Positions 26,610 to 34,430 of a stretch of DNA of 35,421 bases are shown piece by piece; the first letter of the stretch is position 1; the number at the start of each line of letters is the position of its first letter. This stretch comes from Endomicrobiia bacterium (GTDB lineage: Bacteria; Elusimicrobiota; Endomicrobiia; DTEH01). The translations under genes were made by a program, and so were the position numbers. The stretch lies in NCBI GenBank assembly GCA_025059805.1, contig JANXDG010000014.1:1-35421 (forward strand), in the 5' to 3' direction. Under the pieces are notes generated by a model. That model made no database searches. It was not told the DNA's origin and worked only from the letters and a program-made list of their open reading frames with translations.

Positions 26610-27605
26610 TTAAATTTCTCTAAGAAATTTAGCTGCTTCTTCAGGTGGTACAGGATTAATATAAAACCCAGTACCCCATTCAAATCCGCCTACACCTGAC
26701 AACTGCGGCATTATTTCAATATGCCAATGATAATATTGTAAATTTCCATCTTTAAGTGGCGAAGTATGTAAGAGATAATTATATGGTGGATTTTCTAAAG
26801 CTAAATTTAGTTTTTTGTTTACTACCTGCATAATGCTTGCTAAATTTCTAATTTCATTATCATGAATATCTTCGTACATAGGGTCGTGTCGTTTCGGTAG
26901 TACCCAAATTTCAAAAGGAAATCTACTAGCATATGGGCATATCGCTATAAAATCATCATTTTCAACAACAACCCTAACAGTTCTTGTTAACTCTTCACTG
27001 ACAATATCGCAATAGATACATCTTTCTTTATGTTCAAAGTAAAACTTTGCACCGGTAATTTCTTGTTTGATTATGACAGGAATCATTGGCATAGCTATAA
27101 GCTGCGAGTGTGGATGCGATAATGTTGCACCAGCTTTTGTACCACAATTTTTGAAAATGAGTATATATTCAAACCTTATATCTCGTTTTAAGTCTGTTAC
27201 TCTATCTTTATACATTTTAAAAATATCTTCAACATTTCTTTGATCTAGTTCATAGATGTCTTTATTATGGTGTTGGGTTTCAATGATAACTTCATGTGCG
27301 CCAATTCCTGTGATTTTGTCATATATACCATCTGCAGATTTTACAACATTTCCTTCTACTCTTAATGCAGGGTACTTATTAGGAATTACTCTTATCCACC
27401 AACCAGGCGTATCTTTTTTTGTTGAACTAGGACGATAAGCTACAATTTCTGGCGGAGTAAATTTTTCATTTCCCCAACAAAATGGGCATGTATCTGGAGA
27501 GTCAATTTCACGTTCATATTTTACAAACGCATAAGGTCGTCTTGCTCTCTCTGAAGAAATTATTACCCATCTACCAATTATAGGATCACGACGAAATTCT
27601 CTCAC
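26610..27605 (-). CDS. galT: Galactose-1-phosphate uridylyltransferase
   Basis: The 331-residue protein begins REFRRDPIIGRWVIIS, the typical GalT start. It has zinc-type cysteines in CPFC and CIYC, the nucleophile loop SHPHSQLIA (HPH near residues 163-165), and YYHWHIEIMPQ near residues 292-302. It exchanges UMP between UDP-glucose and galactose-1-phosphate in the Leloir pathway; some relatives are general nucleotidyltransferases. The start codon is GTG at 27605, overlapping the stop of the isomerase gene (GTGA), with GGGAG upstream. galK and galE are not in the window. Confidence 0.94.
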   Translation of the reverse strand: MREFRRDPIIGRWVIISSERARRPYAFVKYEREIDSPDTCPFCWGNEKFTPPEIVAYRPSSTKKDTPGWWIRVIPNKYPALRVEGNVVKSADGIYDKITGIGAHEVIIETQHHNKDIYELDQRNVEDIFKMYKDRVTDLKRDIRFEYILIFKNCGTKAGATLSHPHSQLIAMPMIPVIIKQEITGAKFYFEHKERCIYCDIVSEELTRTVRVVVENDDFIAICPYASRFPFEIWVLPKRHDPMYEDIHDNEIRNLASIMQVVNKKLNLALENPPYNYLLHTSPLKDGNLQYYHWHIEIMPQLSGVGGFEWGTGFYINPVPPEEAAKFLREI

Positions 27606-28553
27606 TTTAATCTCCCATTTCCTAGAATTGTTTTTATAAGTTTAATACCTTTTATTAACTCGGTGAAGTTTTCTTTACCATGTACCTCCAGAATATACAA
27701 CTTATCGTTTTTATAGTTTAATAAATTTGAGAATTTCAGTTCTGAATTAGATGGTGAAAAATGATCAGTTAATCCTTTAACACCATGAATGTGATAACCA
27801 AAAATATTTTCATTATAACTGTTAAAGTAGTTCATATGTCCTTCGGCAAAACCTAACCTAGATTGTATTTCAATATGGCCAAAATCATGCCAATAACCTA
27901 TAAACTTACTTTTATACCTACTAATAATTTCATTGATTTCTTCAAAATTTGGTATTTCATTAGGGAAAAAACGAGATTCTATCCCCAGTTTAATTTCTTT
28001 TTGTTCCGCATGTTTTACTATCCGGTCTAATAAAGAATATAATATTGAGAAGTAATATTCTCTATTTTTTCTACGCGATTCTAAAAGTTCATTTTTATAC
28101 TTTTTATAAATTTCAGAATTTACTCCAAACTGTGAGGCAATCTTATAAACCTCTAAACCAGATGGATTTGTTATAATTTCCCCAAGATGTAAAACTACTA
28201 CTTCTGCTTCAAGTAGTTGAGCAAAATCTATCGTCCTTAAAGTATATTCTAATGCAAGTTGTTGTTCAGTCTTGTCTGGAGAAGTTAACGAGTATACATT
28301 AAATCCATATTTACCTTCTGGTATGTTTTCAACTGCAGGACAAAAATTATGTAGGGATGAAACCTTTATATTGGATGTATTAACCCATTTTTGAATTTTT
28401 TTTATCCAAGATAATGGTATATCAGTATTTAACTCTATACAACTAAGACCAGAATCTATAAGGTGTTCTATTTTTTTTTTCAATTTCTTCCCATGAAATC
28501 AAATTTTTTGTTAGTTTCCTAGAAAAATATATTGTTGAAATGCCAAGTTTCAT
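27602..28553 (-). CDS. TIM-barrel sugar phosphate isomerase/epimerase, frameshifted at A10
   Basis: The downstream frame (to 27602) encodes most of an AP-endonuclease-2-like TIM barrel: CIELNTD, VSSLHNFCP, EVVVLHLGE, KLGIESRFFPNEIPN, YWHDFGHIE and YHIHGVKG carry typical metal ligands. In that frame the first start-like codon is TTG at 28483, which would drop the first strand. An ATG at 28553, 9 bases after scpB, encodes MKLGISTIYFSRKLTKNL and ISWEEIEKK, the missing N-terminus, in the other frame. The two frames join if one A is removed from the A10 run at 28471-28480, giving 316 residues. It may be a sequencing error, a mutation or a slippage site. The substrate is unknown. Confidence 0.8.
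28471..28480 (-). repeat. A10 homopolymer at the frame junction of the isomerase gene
   Basis: Ten consecutive A residues on the coding strand. Nine A residues would join the N-terminal frame (ATG at 28553) to the main frame; with ten, the N-terminal frame stops at 28445-28443. Confidence 0.85.
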
Positions 28554-28562
28554 AGTTATATA

Positions 28563-29180
28563 CTATGTATTTTCTTTGTTAACTTCGTGATCAAAAGTAA
28601 CATCTTGTGATTCTGTTATTATCTCTTTTGTATTTTCTTCGGATATTTCTATATTTTCTTCCATGAACTGTTCTAACGGTGGCAGGTCTGATAATGAGTT
28701 TAAACCAAAATACTTAAGAAATTCTTGTGTTGTTCCGTATAGAAGTGGTCTACCAATAACTTCTTTTCTCCCCACAATTCTAATGAGTCTACGTTCAAGT
28801 AATGTTTCCAATACTGCTGTGCAGTCAACCCCACGCGTTTCTTCAATCTCAGCTTTAGTAATGGGTTGTCTATACGCTATAATTGCTAAAGTCTCAACTG
28901 CTGCTGGTGACAGTTTTAACATTGTTCTGTCCCTATACAATCTGCGGACATATTCGGAAAATTCAGGTTTTGTTGCCATTTGATAACCTTCGGCAACTTG
29001 TCTTATTTCTATAGCAGAACGTTGGAGATACTCAGTTTGTAATTCCGCAACAACTTCTTCTACGAGTTGTTCGTTAACATCAGGATTGTTAATTAGTTCA
29101 ACTAACTTTTTAGCACTCAAAGGTTTGTCTGTAATAAAAATCAATGTTTCAACAATTTTTTTAATATTTTCTCTATCCAT
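28563..29180 (-). CDS. scpB: Segregation and condensation protein B
   Basis: The 205-residue protein has two winged-helix domains. The first starts IKKIVETLIFITDKPLSAKKL. The second contains LSPAAVETLAIIAYRQPITKAEIEETRGVD (about residues 89-118) and GRKEVIGRPLLYGTTQEFLKYFGL. ScpB is a kleisin-binding subunit of the SMC condensin. The last 35 residues are an acidic tail. scpA is not adjacent, although the two are often neighbours. It is the first gene of the scpB-isomerase-galT unit. Confidence 0.94.
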   Translation of the reverse strand: MDRENIKKIVETLIFITDKPLSAKKLVELINNPDVNEQLVEEVVAELQTEYLQRSAIEIRQVAEGYQMATKPEFSEYVRRLYRDRTMLKLSPAAVETLAIIAYRQPITKAEIEETRGVDCTAVLETLLERRLIRIVGRKEVIGRPLLYGTTQEFLKYFGLNSLSDLPPLEQFMEENIEISEENTKEIITESQDVTFDHEVNKENT

Positions 29181-29211
29181 AGACAGTGTTTTTTAAAGTT
29201 AAGATTTATTA

Positions 29212-29240
29212 AAAATATAATTTTTTTGTCCTAAATTCAA
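29212..29240 (-). promoter_or_regulatory. Candidate promoter for scpB-isomerase-galT
   Basis: On the minus strand TTGAAT (29240-29235) and TATTTT (29217-29212) are separated by 17 bases, about 30 bases before the scpB ATG. There is no clear ribosome site. The 135-base gap between acsD and scpB holds no other convincing feature. Confidence 0.4.
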
Positions 29241-29315
29241 TAATTTACGAATTAACATTTACCAATACAGAAGCAATATTTTTATCCTGTACTGGAGAAA
29301 AAGGCGAGAAGAATA

Positions 29316-30260
29316 TTACAACATATTTTTTAAGTTTCTAATTGACCCTGGATGTGCTAATACAAGAATATCAGCACCTGCTTGTAGATAACCCATAGCA
29401 GTTGTTGTTTCCCAAACTATCCCACGTTCAATAGGTGAGTCCCCCCAAGTAGGTTCTTCCTCAACGCTCACTTTAGCTTCTTTTGTTTTCCATGTTTCTT
29501 CAGCTATTAAATTTATTATTGGTGTAGCCATAACTTTATCTCCTTGAAGACCAGCAAGACGACATCGTTCCATTATTGAATAACAATACTCAAATCCATA
29601 ACCTAACCCGCCTGTGGTATGATGCATAACAATTCTGTCTAATGGAATACCCGTATCGTTGATAAGAATATTAAGTTGTTTAGCTAAGTTTATATCTAAA
29701 GGTGTTTGTGCAATAACTGAGTGACCACAAGCAAACGCTGACAATGATATTGTTTTGTAATTTTCTTTTACTGCCATCCCTATTAGTACTTTTTCATTTT
29801 TTGTTAGTTCAGATACAAATGGTAATATTTCAGTATCTTTCTCTATATGATCGCAACCCAGAATAATAAGTGGCAATTTTGTAATTTTTAACACTTCAGG
29901 AATAAACGTAGAAAGATAATCTTTTGAATTATTTTTGATATCAGGATGACAAGAAAGCAATCTTAAACATATAGCATCAGGTCCAGATTTTTCTATTTCT
30001 TGAATCCATTTTAATGGATCTGTGATTATATCTTTTAAATTTTCGTAGAATATTGGCCAGAGTTCTTCTGGCAAATAATCTAAAACTTCGGCTGCAATTA
30101 CTGGCTTGTTAGGTATTTGTCCTTCAAATTCTAAAAATGGTAAGGTTCTCTGTCCACCAATTTTAAGCGATTTACTCCGTGTACCACCTTCAGCTTGTGT
30201 TGCTCCAATAATTACTGTGGAAATCTCTGAAGGCCATTTTTCTAATAAATATTCTACCAT
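29316..30260 (-). CDS. acsD: CO dehydrogenase/acetyl-CoA synthase delta subunit (corrinoid Fe-S protein small subunit)
   Basis: The 314-residue TIM-barrel protein matches AcsD/CdhD in order: VIIGATQAEGGTRSKS (about residues 16-31), LPFLEFEGQIPNKPVIAAEV, LPLIILGCDHIEKDTEIL, NYKTISLSAFACGHSVIA, PLDINLAKQLNILIND, GGLGYGFEYCYSIMERCRLA and ADILVLAHPGSI. With the large subunit AcsC it forms the corrinoid iron-sulfur protein, which carries the methyl group from methyl-THF to acetyl-CoA synthase. None of acsA, B, C or E is in the window. It follows folD by 38 bases with a GAGAGG ribosome site. Confidence 0.92.
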   Translation of the reverse strand: MVEYLLEKWPSEISTVIIGATQAEGGTRSKSLKIGGQRTLPFLEFEGQIPNKPVIAAEVLDYLPEELWPIFYENLKDIITDPLKWIQEIEKSGPDAICLRLLSCHPDIKNNSKDYLSTFIPEVLKITKLPLIILGCDHIEKDTEILPFVSELTKNEKVLIGMAVKENYKTISLSAFACGHSVIAQTPLDINLAKQLNILINDTGIPLDRIVMHHTTGGLGYGFEYCYSIMERCRLAGLQGDKVMATPIINLIAEETWKTKEAKVSVEEEPTWGDSPIERGIVWETTTAMGYLQAGADILVLAHPGSIRNLKNML

Positions 30261-30298
30261 AAAAATTTTCCCTCTCTTCTACTGAAAATATTTATCTA

Positions 30299-31249
30299 TT
30301 AACTAAATATCTTATATCCATCAACTTCAATTCCTAATTGTAACTTAACCAAGTTTACCAAATTCTTTGCTAAAATACAAGTTGTCACTGAACCTACACC
30401 GCCTGGTACCGGGGTAATAAACGATGCTTTCTTAGAAACATTTTCAAAGTCAACATCACCTACGATTTTAGTTTTTGGTTTACCAGTTTTGTCATCAATA
30501 ACTTCTTTCCCATTTTCATCTAAAACCTTAACACGGTTTATACCAACATCAATTACTATTACTTCCTCTTTGACCATATCAGCAGTTACAAGGTTAGGTT
30601 TGCCTACGGCAACGATTAAAATCTCCGCACGTTTGGTATGTTCGGATAAGTTTTTTGTAGCAATATGACACACAGTTGGTGTTACAGAAGCAAACAGTGA
30701 TGAAAGAAGCATAAGTAATACTGGTTTTCCTACAATTTCTGAATGTCCAACTATCACTGTTTCTTTTCCTTTCAATTCTACACCAGTATCTTTCAAACAA
30801 TAAATGACAGCCAATGCTGTACACGGTGCTACAACAGGTGTAACTTCAGCGTAGAAAAGTTTACCTAAATTCTCAGCAGTAACTCCTTCAACATCTTTCT
30901 TAGGTGATATAAGATTTTGAAGTTTACGCGAGTTTAACTGTTGTGGTAAAGGAAGGTTAAGCATTATACCATGCACATTTTTGTCTTCGTTCAACTGTTG
31001 AATTGTTTGTTCTACATCTTTTTGTGTAACATTTTGGTCAAGTTGTAACAACTTAACTTCAATACCAAGTTCATCACATATCTTACATTGGTTGTTAATA
31101 TAAACTTTAGTTGCTGGATTTTCACCCACAGCTATTGTTACCACTGTAGGTTTCAAGTTAAACTGTTGTTTCAGCATTTCTACTTCTTGTAATATTTGTT
31201 TTTTGATATTTTCAGCTATTTTTGTACCGTCAATAATTTGTGCTGGCAT
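30299..31249 (-). CDS. folD: Methylene-THF dehydrogenase FolD, predicted to lack cyclohydrolase activity
   Basis: The fold and motifs are those of FolD: VYINNQCKICDELG (residues 49-62), GIMLNLPLP (94-102), a KDVEG block (118-122), the Rossmann segment VIVGHSEIVGKP and TPVPGGVGSVTTC. E. coli numbering applies without offset here. The active-site Tyr50 is kept, but Lys54 is Gln (codon CAA at 31090-31088), Gln98 is Asn and Asp121 is Glu. In characterised FolD the lysine is essential for the cyclohydrolase step, and changing it to Gln can leave dehydrogenase activity. At 316 residues it is slightly long because of an insert before VGDVDF. GAGGAG precedes the ATG. Confidence 0.93.
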   Translation of the reverse strand: MPAQIIDGTKIAENIKKQILQEVEMLKQQFNLKPTVVTIAVGENPATKVYINNQCKICDELGIEVKLLQLDQNVTQKDVEQTIQQLNEDKNVHGIMLNLPLPQQLNSRKLQNLISPKKDVEGVTAENLGKLFYAEVTPVVAPCTALAVIYCLKDTGVELKGKETVIVGHSEIVGKPVLLMLLSSLFASVTPTVCHIATKNLSEHTKRAEILIVAVGKPNLVTADMVKEEVIVIDVGINRVKVLDENGKEVIDDKTGKPKTKIVGDVDFENVSKKASFITPVPGGVGSVTTCILAKNLVNLVKLQLGIEVDGYKIFS

Positions 31250-31266
31250 AGTTAAACTCCTCTAAA

Positions 31267-32139
31267 TTATTGTTTTGGTTCAATATGTATAGTAACATCT
31301 TTAATTTGTGCATTATGATTTTTTAAAACTGTTTTTACTTCTTCTGCAATTTTATGTGCTTCTTCAACTGTTAGTTCTTTATCAACTTGTATCTCTGTTT
31401 CTATAAACAAGTGTCTACCAACAGGATGGATTTTAGTAGAGGAATGGCTGCATACACCATTTACCGAACTTATTAAGTTGCCAATTTCAGTATGTAATTT
31501 TTCTGATGGTATTGTGTCCATAACAATCAAAGCGTTCTCTTTTAAAATATCAATTCCCATTTTTAGTATGAAAATTGATATTAAGATACTTCCTACAGGA
31601 TCCATAAAAGGTAGTCCCAGCTTTGCTGCTGTGATAGCTATTAAAGCGCCAACTGAAGAGAAAGCGTCTGACCTGTGATCGTAAGCGTTTGCTATTATCA
31701 TCGGAGAGTTAAGTTTAGCCCCTACAAAATGTGTGTATCTATATAATATTTCCTTTACCAAAATGGAAATAAATGCCATATATATAGTGATATTTTTTGG
31801 TACGACATAATGTTTATGTACAAAAGTATGTAGTGACGAGTATCCTAATAAGATACCTGTGATTAAGATTAATAAAGAAACGAATATAGCCACCAGAACT
31901 TCTATATTTTCATGTCCATAAGGATGATTTTTATCTGCGGGTTTGTGTGAATACTTCAACGAGATAAATACTGTTAATGTTGCAACTCCGTCAGATAAAG
32001 AATGTATAGCATCAGCAATCATTGTTTGGCTTTTTCCCAAAAATCCAGCAATAAATTTCGCTATTACTAAGAAAAAATTTATTATTAATCCGATTAAAGT
32101 ACAGTTTTTATCATCTATGAAATTGATTTTTATTTTCAT
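31267..32139 (-). CDS. Cation diffusion facilitator family transporter
   Basis: The 290-residue protein has about six membrane segments. Metal-site motifs are HSLSD in the second (around residues 46-50) and DHRSD in the fifth (around residues 154-158), followed by a cytoplasmic ferredoxin-like C-terminal domain. HPYGHENIE matches the loop after TM2. Such proteins export divalent metals (Zn, Fe, Mn, Co or Ni) in exchange for protons; the HxxxD/DxxxD pair does not settle the metal. The start is 2 bases after the ancestral end of the cupin gene, and folD follows 17 bases later. Confidence 0.92.
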   Translation of the reverse strand: MKIKINFIDDKNCTLIGLIINFFLVIAKFIAGFLGKSQTMIADAIHSLSDGVATLTVFISLKYSHKPADKNHPYGHENIEVLVAIFVSLLILITGILLGYSSLHTFVHKHYVVPKNITIYMAFISILVKEILYRYTHFVGAKLNSPMIIANAYDHRSDAFSSVGALIAITAAKLGLPFMDPVGSILISIFILKMGIDILKENALIVMDTIPSEKLHTEIGNLISSVNGVCSHSSTKIHPVGRHLFIETEIQVDKELTVEEAHKIAEEVKTVLKNHNAQIKDVTIHIEPKQ

Positions 32140-32141
32140 AG

Positions 32142-32195
32142 TTAAAATTTATAATGTTTCCTTATAGGTTGTTTTACATCCCAGATACATTTAAG
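32142..32195 (-). other. In-frame remainder of the cupin gene beyond the TGA
   Basis: Reading on in the same frame gives LKCIWDVKQPIRKHYKF and then TAA at 32144-32142. This matches the usual C-terminus of these small cupins (a C-x-W-x-V then RKHY pattern). No frameshift or other stop intervenes, and the CDF gene starts 2 bases later, so the original operon spacing is intact. Confidence 0.8.
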
Positions 32196-32411
32196 TCATT
32201 TGGGGAAAGTGACAAGATCACCTTTTTTAATTTCATATTTTTTACCATCTTCAGTTTCAACAATAACTTTCCCTTCCAAAATATAACAGGTTTCATCTTC
32301 ATCATATTCCCAGTCAAACTTTGAAACACCACATTCCCATATAGGCCAGCTGTAAACTTTAAGTTTCTCTAATTCATCTTTAGTAGGTTGCAATATTTTT
32401 ATATCTTTCAT
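32196..32411 (-). CDS. Cupin domain protein (DUF861/Cupin_3 type), ended early by TGA
   Basis: The 71-residue frame has the small-cupin pattern VYSWPIWECGVSKFDWEYD, then ETCYILEGKVIV and KKGDLVTFP. It then stops at TGA (32198-32196), exactly where the family has glycine in FPKG. Single-domain members are about 88 residues long, so the last strand is missing from the plain translation. A single change from GGA to TGA explains it. AAAGGAGG lies 12 bases before the ATG, which is unusually far. The family's function is generally unknown; some DUF861 members act in ureide or ethanolamine metabolism. Confidence 0.8.
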   Translation of the reverse strand: MKDIKILQPTKDELEKLKVYSWPIWECGVSKFDWEYDEDETCYILEGKVIVETEDGKKYEIKKGDLVTFPK

Positions 32412-32486
32412 TGGAAAGTTTATCCTCCTTTTATCATTGTTTCATCAGAAATTGAATTTATAAAGTTTTAAATTATCTACAATAGT

Positions 32487-33779
32487 CTAAACTTTCCCTG
32501 CAATAATGTATGATAGAAAAATTAAACATAATATATACATCACCGGGCTAACTTCTTTGATCCTTCCTGAGATAAATTTAATAATTACATAACTTACAAT
32601 ACCGAACATAAGACCGTTAGCAATACTGTATGTGAACGGCATAGTGATAAGAGTTAAAAACGCAGGTAAACTTTCAGTAATATCTTCAAAGTGTATCCTT
32701 AATACAGGTTCTAACATTAACAATCCAACTACTACTAATGCAGGTGCAGTTGCTTCTTTTGGTATAGTGGTGGCAAGTGGCCAGAGGAACAAAGATAACA
32801 GAAACAGTACACCTGTTGTTACAGCAGTGATTCCTGTGCGGCCACCTTCGGAAATTCCTGCTGCACTTTCTACATAAGTTGTCACCGTAGATGTGCCAAA
32901 GATTGCACCTAACATTGTTCCGATAGAATCAGAAACTAACACGCGGCCAACTCGTGGGAAACTGCCATCTTTTTGTATGATACCGAGTTTTGCTGCAAGT
33001 CCGACAATAGTACCTAATGTATCAAACAAGTCAACAAAGGTAAAAGTAAACACTACAGTTATGATACCAAGTTTTATAGCATCTAATATTTTAAGTTTTA
33101 AAAATGTTTTTGAAAAAATCTCTGCTGATGGTAATGCAACAAGTTTTTCAGGCAACTGTGTGAGTCTTTGTCCTTCTGATGTTGGAACAAAAAGTCCAGC
33201 TATCGTTATTATTAAAATTGTCCACAATAAAGCACCTTTTACACGTTTTGCCATAAGTATGCCTGCAATAAATAGTCCTGCAATTGATAAGATTACAGAA
33301 TATAATTTGATATTTCCCAGTGTAACCATTGTAGCATCAGATTTTACCACAATTCCTGCATGTTGAAGCCCTATTAAAGCAATAAACAGTCCAATACCTC
33401 CACTTACTGCGTATTTTATATTCAGTGGTATTCCCTTAACGATTTCCTGCCGAAGAGGTAATATAGAAATTAAAAAGAATAATAATCCATCAAGAAATAC
33501 AGCACCTAACGCAACCTCCCACGGAATTTTCATACCTAAACATACGCTATAAGCAAAATAAGCATTAAGTCCCATACCGGGAGCTAACGCAAACGGATGT
33601 TTAGCATATATACCCATAAGTATACATGATAAACCAGAAGCAAGAGCAGTTGCCACCATCACGGCGTGTCTGTCCATACCACAGTCAGCAAGTATCGCAG
33701 AGTTTACAAACAATATATACGCCATTGTCATAAATGTGGTGATACCGGCAATAATTTCCGTTTTTAAAGTTTGTTTCAT
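32487..33779 (-). CDS. AzgA-type NCS2 family purine/nucleobase permease
   Basis: The 430-residue polytopic protein begins LKTEIIAGITTFMTMAYILFVN, the hallmark start of AzgA-like permeases. It has LAPGMGLNAYFAYSV near residues 65-79, TFVDLFDTLGTIVGLA near residues 246-261, and GTSTVTTYVESAAGISEGGRTG near residues 294-315. The family imports purines such as adenine, guanine and hypoxanthine by proton symport. Its ATG overlaps the fchA stop (ATGA), tying it to folate one-carbon genes. Substrate specificity is inferred from the family. Confidence 0.93.
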   Translation of the reverse strand: MKQTLKTEIIAGITTFMTMAYILFVNSAILADCGMDRHAVMVATALASGLSCILMGIYAKHPFALAPGMGLNAYFAYSVCLGMKIPWEVALGAVFLDGLLFFLISILPLRQEIVKGIPLNIKYAVSGGIGLFIALIGLQHAGIVVKSDATMVTLGNIKLYSVILSIAGLFIAGILMAKRVKGALLWTILIITIAGLFVPTSEGQRLTQLPEKLVALPSAEIFSKTFLKLKILDAIKLGIITVVFTFTFVDLFDTLGTIVGLAAKLGIIQKDGSFPRVGRVLVSDSIGTMLGAIFGTSTVTTYVESAAGISEGGRTGITAVTTGVLFLLSLFLWPLATTIPKEATAPALVVVGLLMLEPVLRIHFEDITESLPAFLTLITMPFTYSIANGLMFGIVSYVIIKFISGRIKEVSPVMYILCLIFLSYIIAGKV

Positions 33780-34423
33780 ATTTGTATCTTTTGCAAAACC
33801 TTTTTAGAAATAATTTTTGTATCGGTAATAATTTTTCGTACTTTTTTCTTAATTTCAGAGGTGTATTGATGTTCTTTTATAAATTTTAGGTTGATAAAAA
33901 CATTATACTTTGCCGCAAGTACTCCTGCCTGAAGGAAGATAACACCACAAGCAATGTCAGTTATGAGATTTTTATTACCTATTTTTATTAATCGTTCAGC
34001 TACAGGCATACAGCTGTGTGCGAGTTTCATAGTTTCAAACGCAGTATCAGCAGATTCTTTAAGAGCAATTTGTATTTGTTTCTGTCGTAATTCTTCATCT
34101 AACGGTGTTGTCTTAGGTAATTTATATGCAGAGGAAACTTTATTATAAGCTTCAACATCTTTGTCAATAAACTTTTGTAATTCTTGTAATAAATGTTCAA
34201 GTTCAGCTATAATTTTTTTAATTTCATCTTGATATTGTTCATATCCTTTTTTACCAACAGTAAAGTTTGCTACCATAAGTAAGCAACTTATACCACAGCT
34301 TGCTACTAACGCAGAAGCTGAACCTCCTCCTGGTGCGGGTAGGTTTGAAGATAAATCTTCAAGATATTTTTTTATAGTGGAGAGTAAATAAGATGAAGTT
34401 GGTTCTGTCATAGAGGTGTACAT
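33776..34423 (-). CDS. fchA: Methenyl-THF cyclohydrolase / formimino-THF cyclodeaminase
   Basis: The 215-residue helical protein has the cyclodeaminase family signature LPAPGGGSASALVASCG near residues 28-44, CMPVAERLIKIGN near residues 138-150, and TDIACGVIFLQAGVLAAKYNVFINL near residues 155-179. FchA enzymes interconvert 10-formyl-THF and 5,10-methenyl-THF, or deaminate formimino-THF to methenyl-THF. In this cluster it can supply the cyclohydrolase step that the altered FolD seems unable to do. The ATG at 34423 is 7 bases after the HAMP gene; an ATG at 34411 is possible. Confidence 0.92.
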   Translation of the reverse strand: MYTSMTEPTSSYLLSTIKKYLEDLSSNLPAPGGGSASALVASCGISCLLMVANFTVGKKGYEQYQDEIKKIIAELEHLLQELQKFIDKDVEAYNKVSSAYKLPKTTPLDEELRQKQIQIALKESADTAFETMKLAHSCMPVAERLIKIGNKNLITDIACGVIFLQAGVLAAKYNVFINLKFIKEHQYTSEIKKKVRKIITDTKIISKKVLQKIQI

Positions 34424-34430
34424 TTAATAC

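Noticed and set aside
27602-28483. Isomerase gene starting at the TTG at 28483
   Set aside because: That start omits the first barrel strand, and family-like N-terminal residues are encoded just upstream in the other frame from an ATG 9 bases after scpB.
29241-29315. Short minus-strand stretch with protein-like codons between acsD and scpB (reading about SPVQDKNIASVLVNVNS)
   Set aside because: It has no start codon in reach, no ribosome site and no family match; it overlaps the acsD end and is most likely chance.
32196-32198. TGA read as glycine (altered genetic code, as in some candidate phyla)
   Set aside because: At least eight other genes here (trxA, fur, feoA, miaB, mutL, fchA, the PilZ gene and the isomerase gene) end naturally at TGA, often in ATGA or GTGA overlaps, and no other gene has an internal TGA.
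32893-33366. 157-codon plus-strand open frame opposite the purine permease
   Set aside because: It lies wholly antisense to a well-conserved NCS2 permease and its translation shows no domain pattern.
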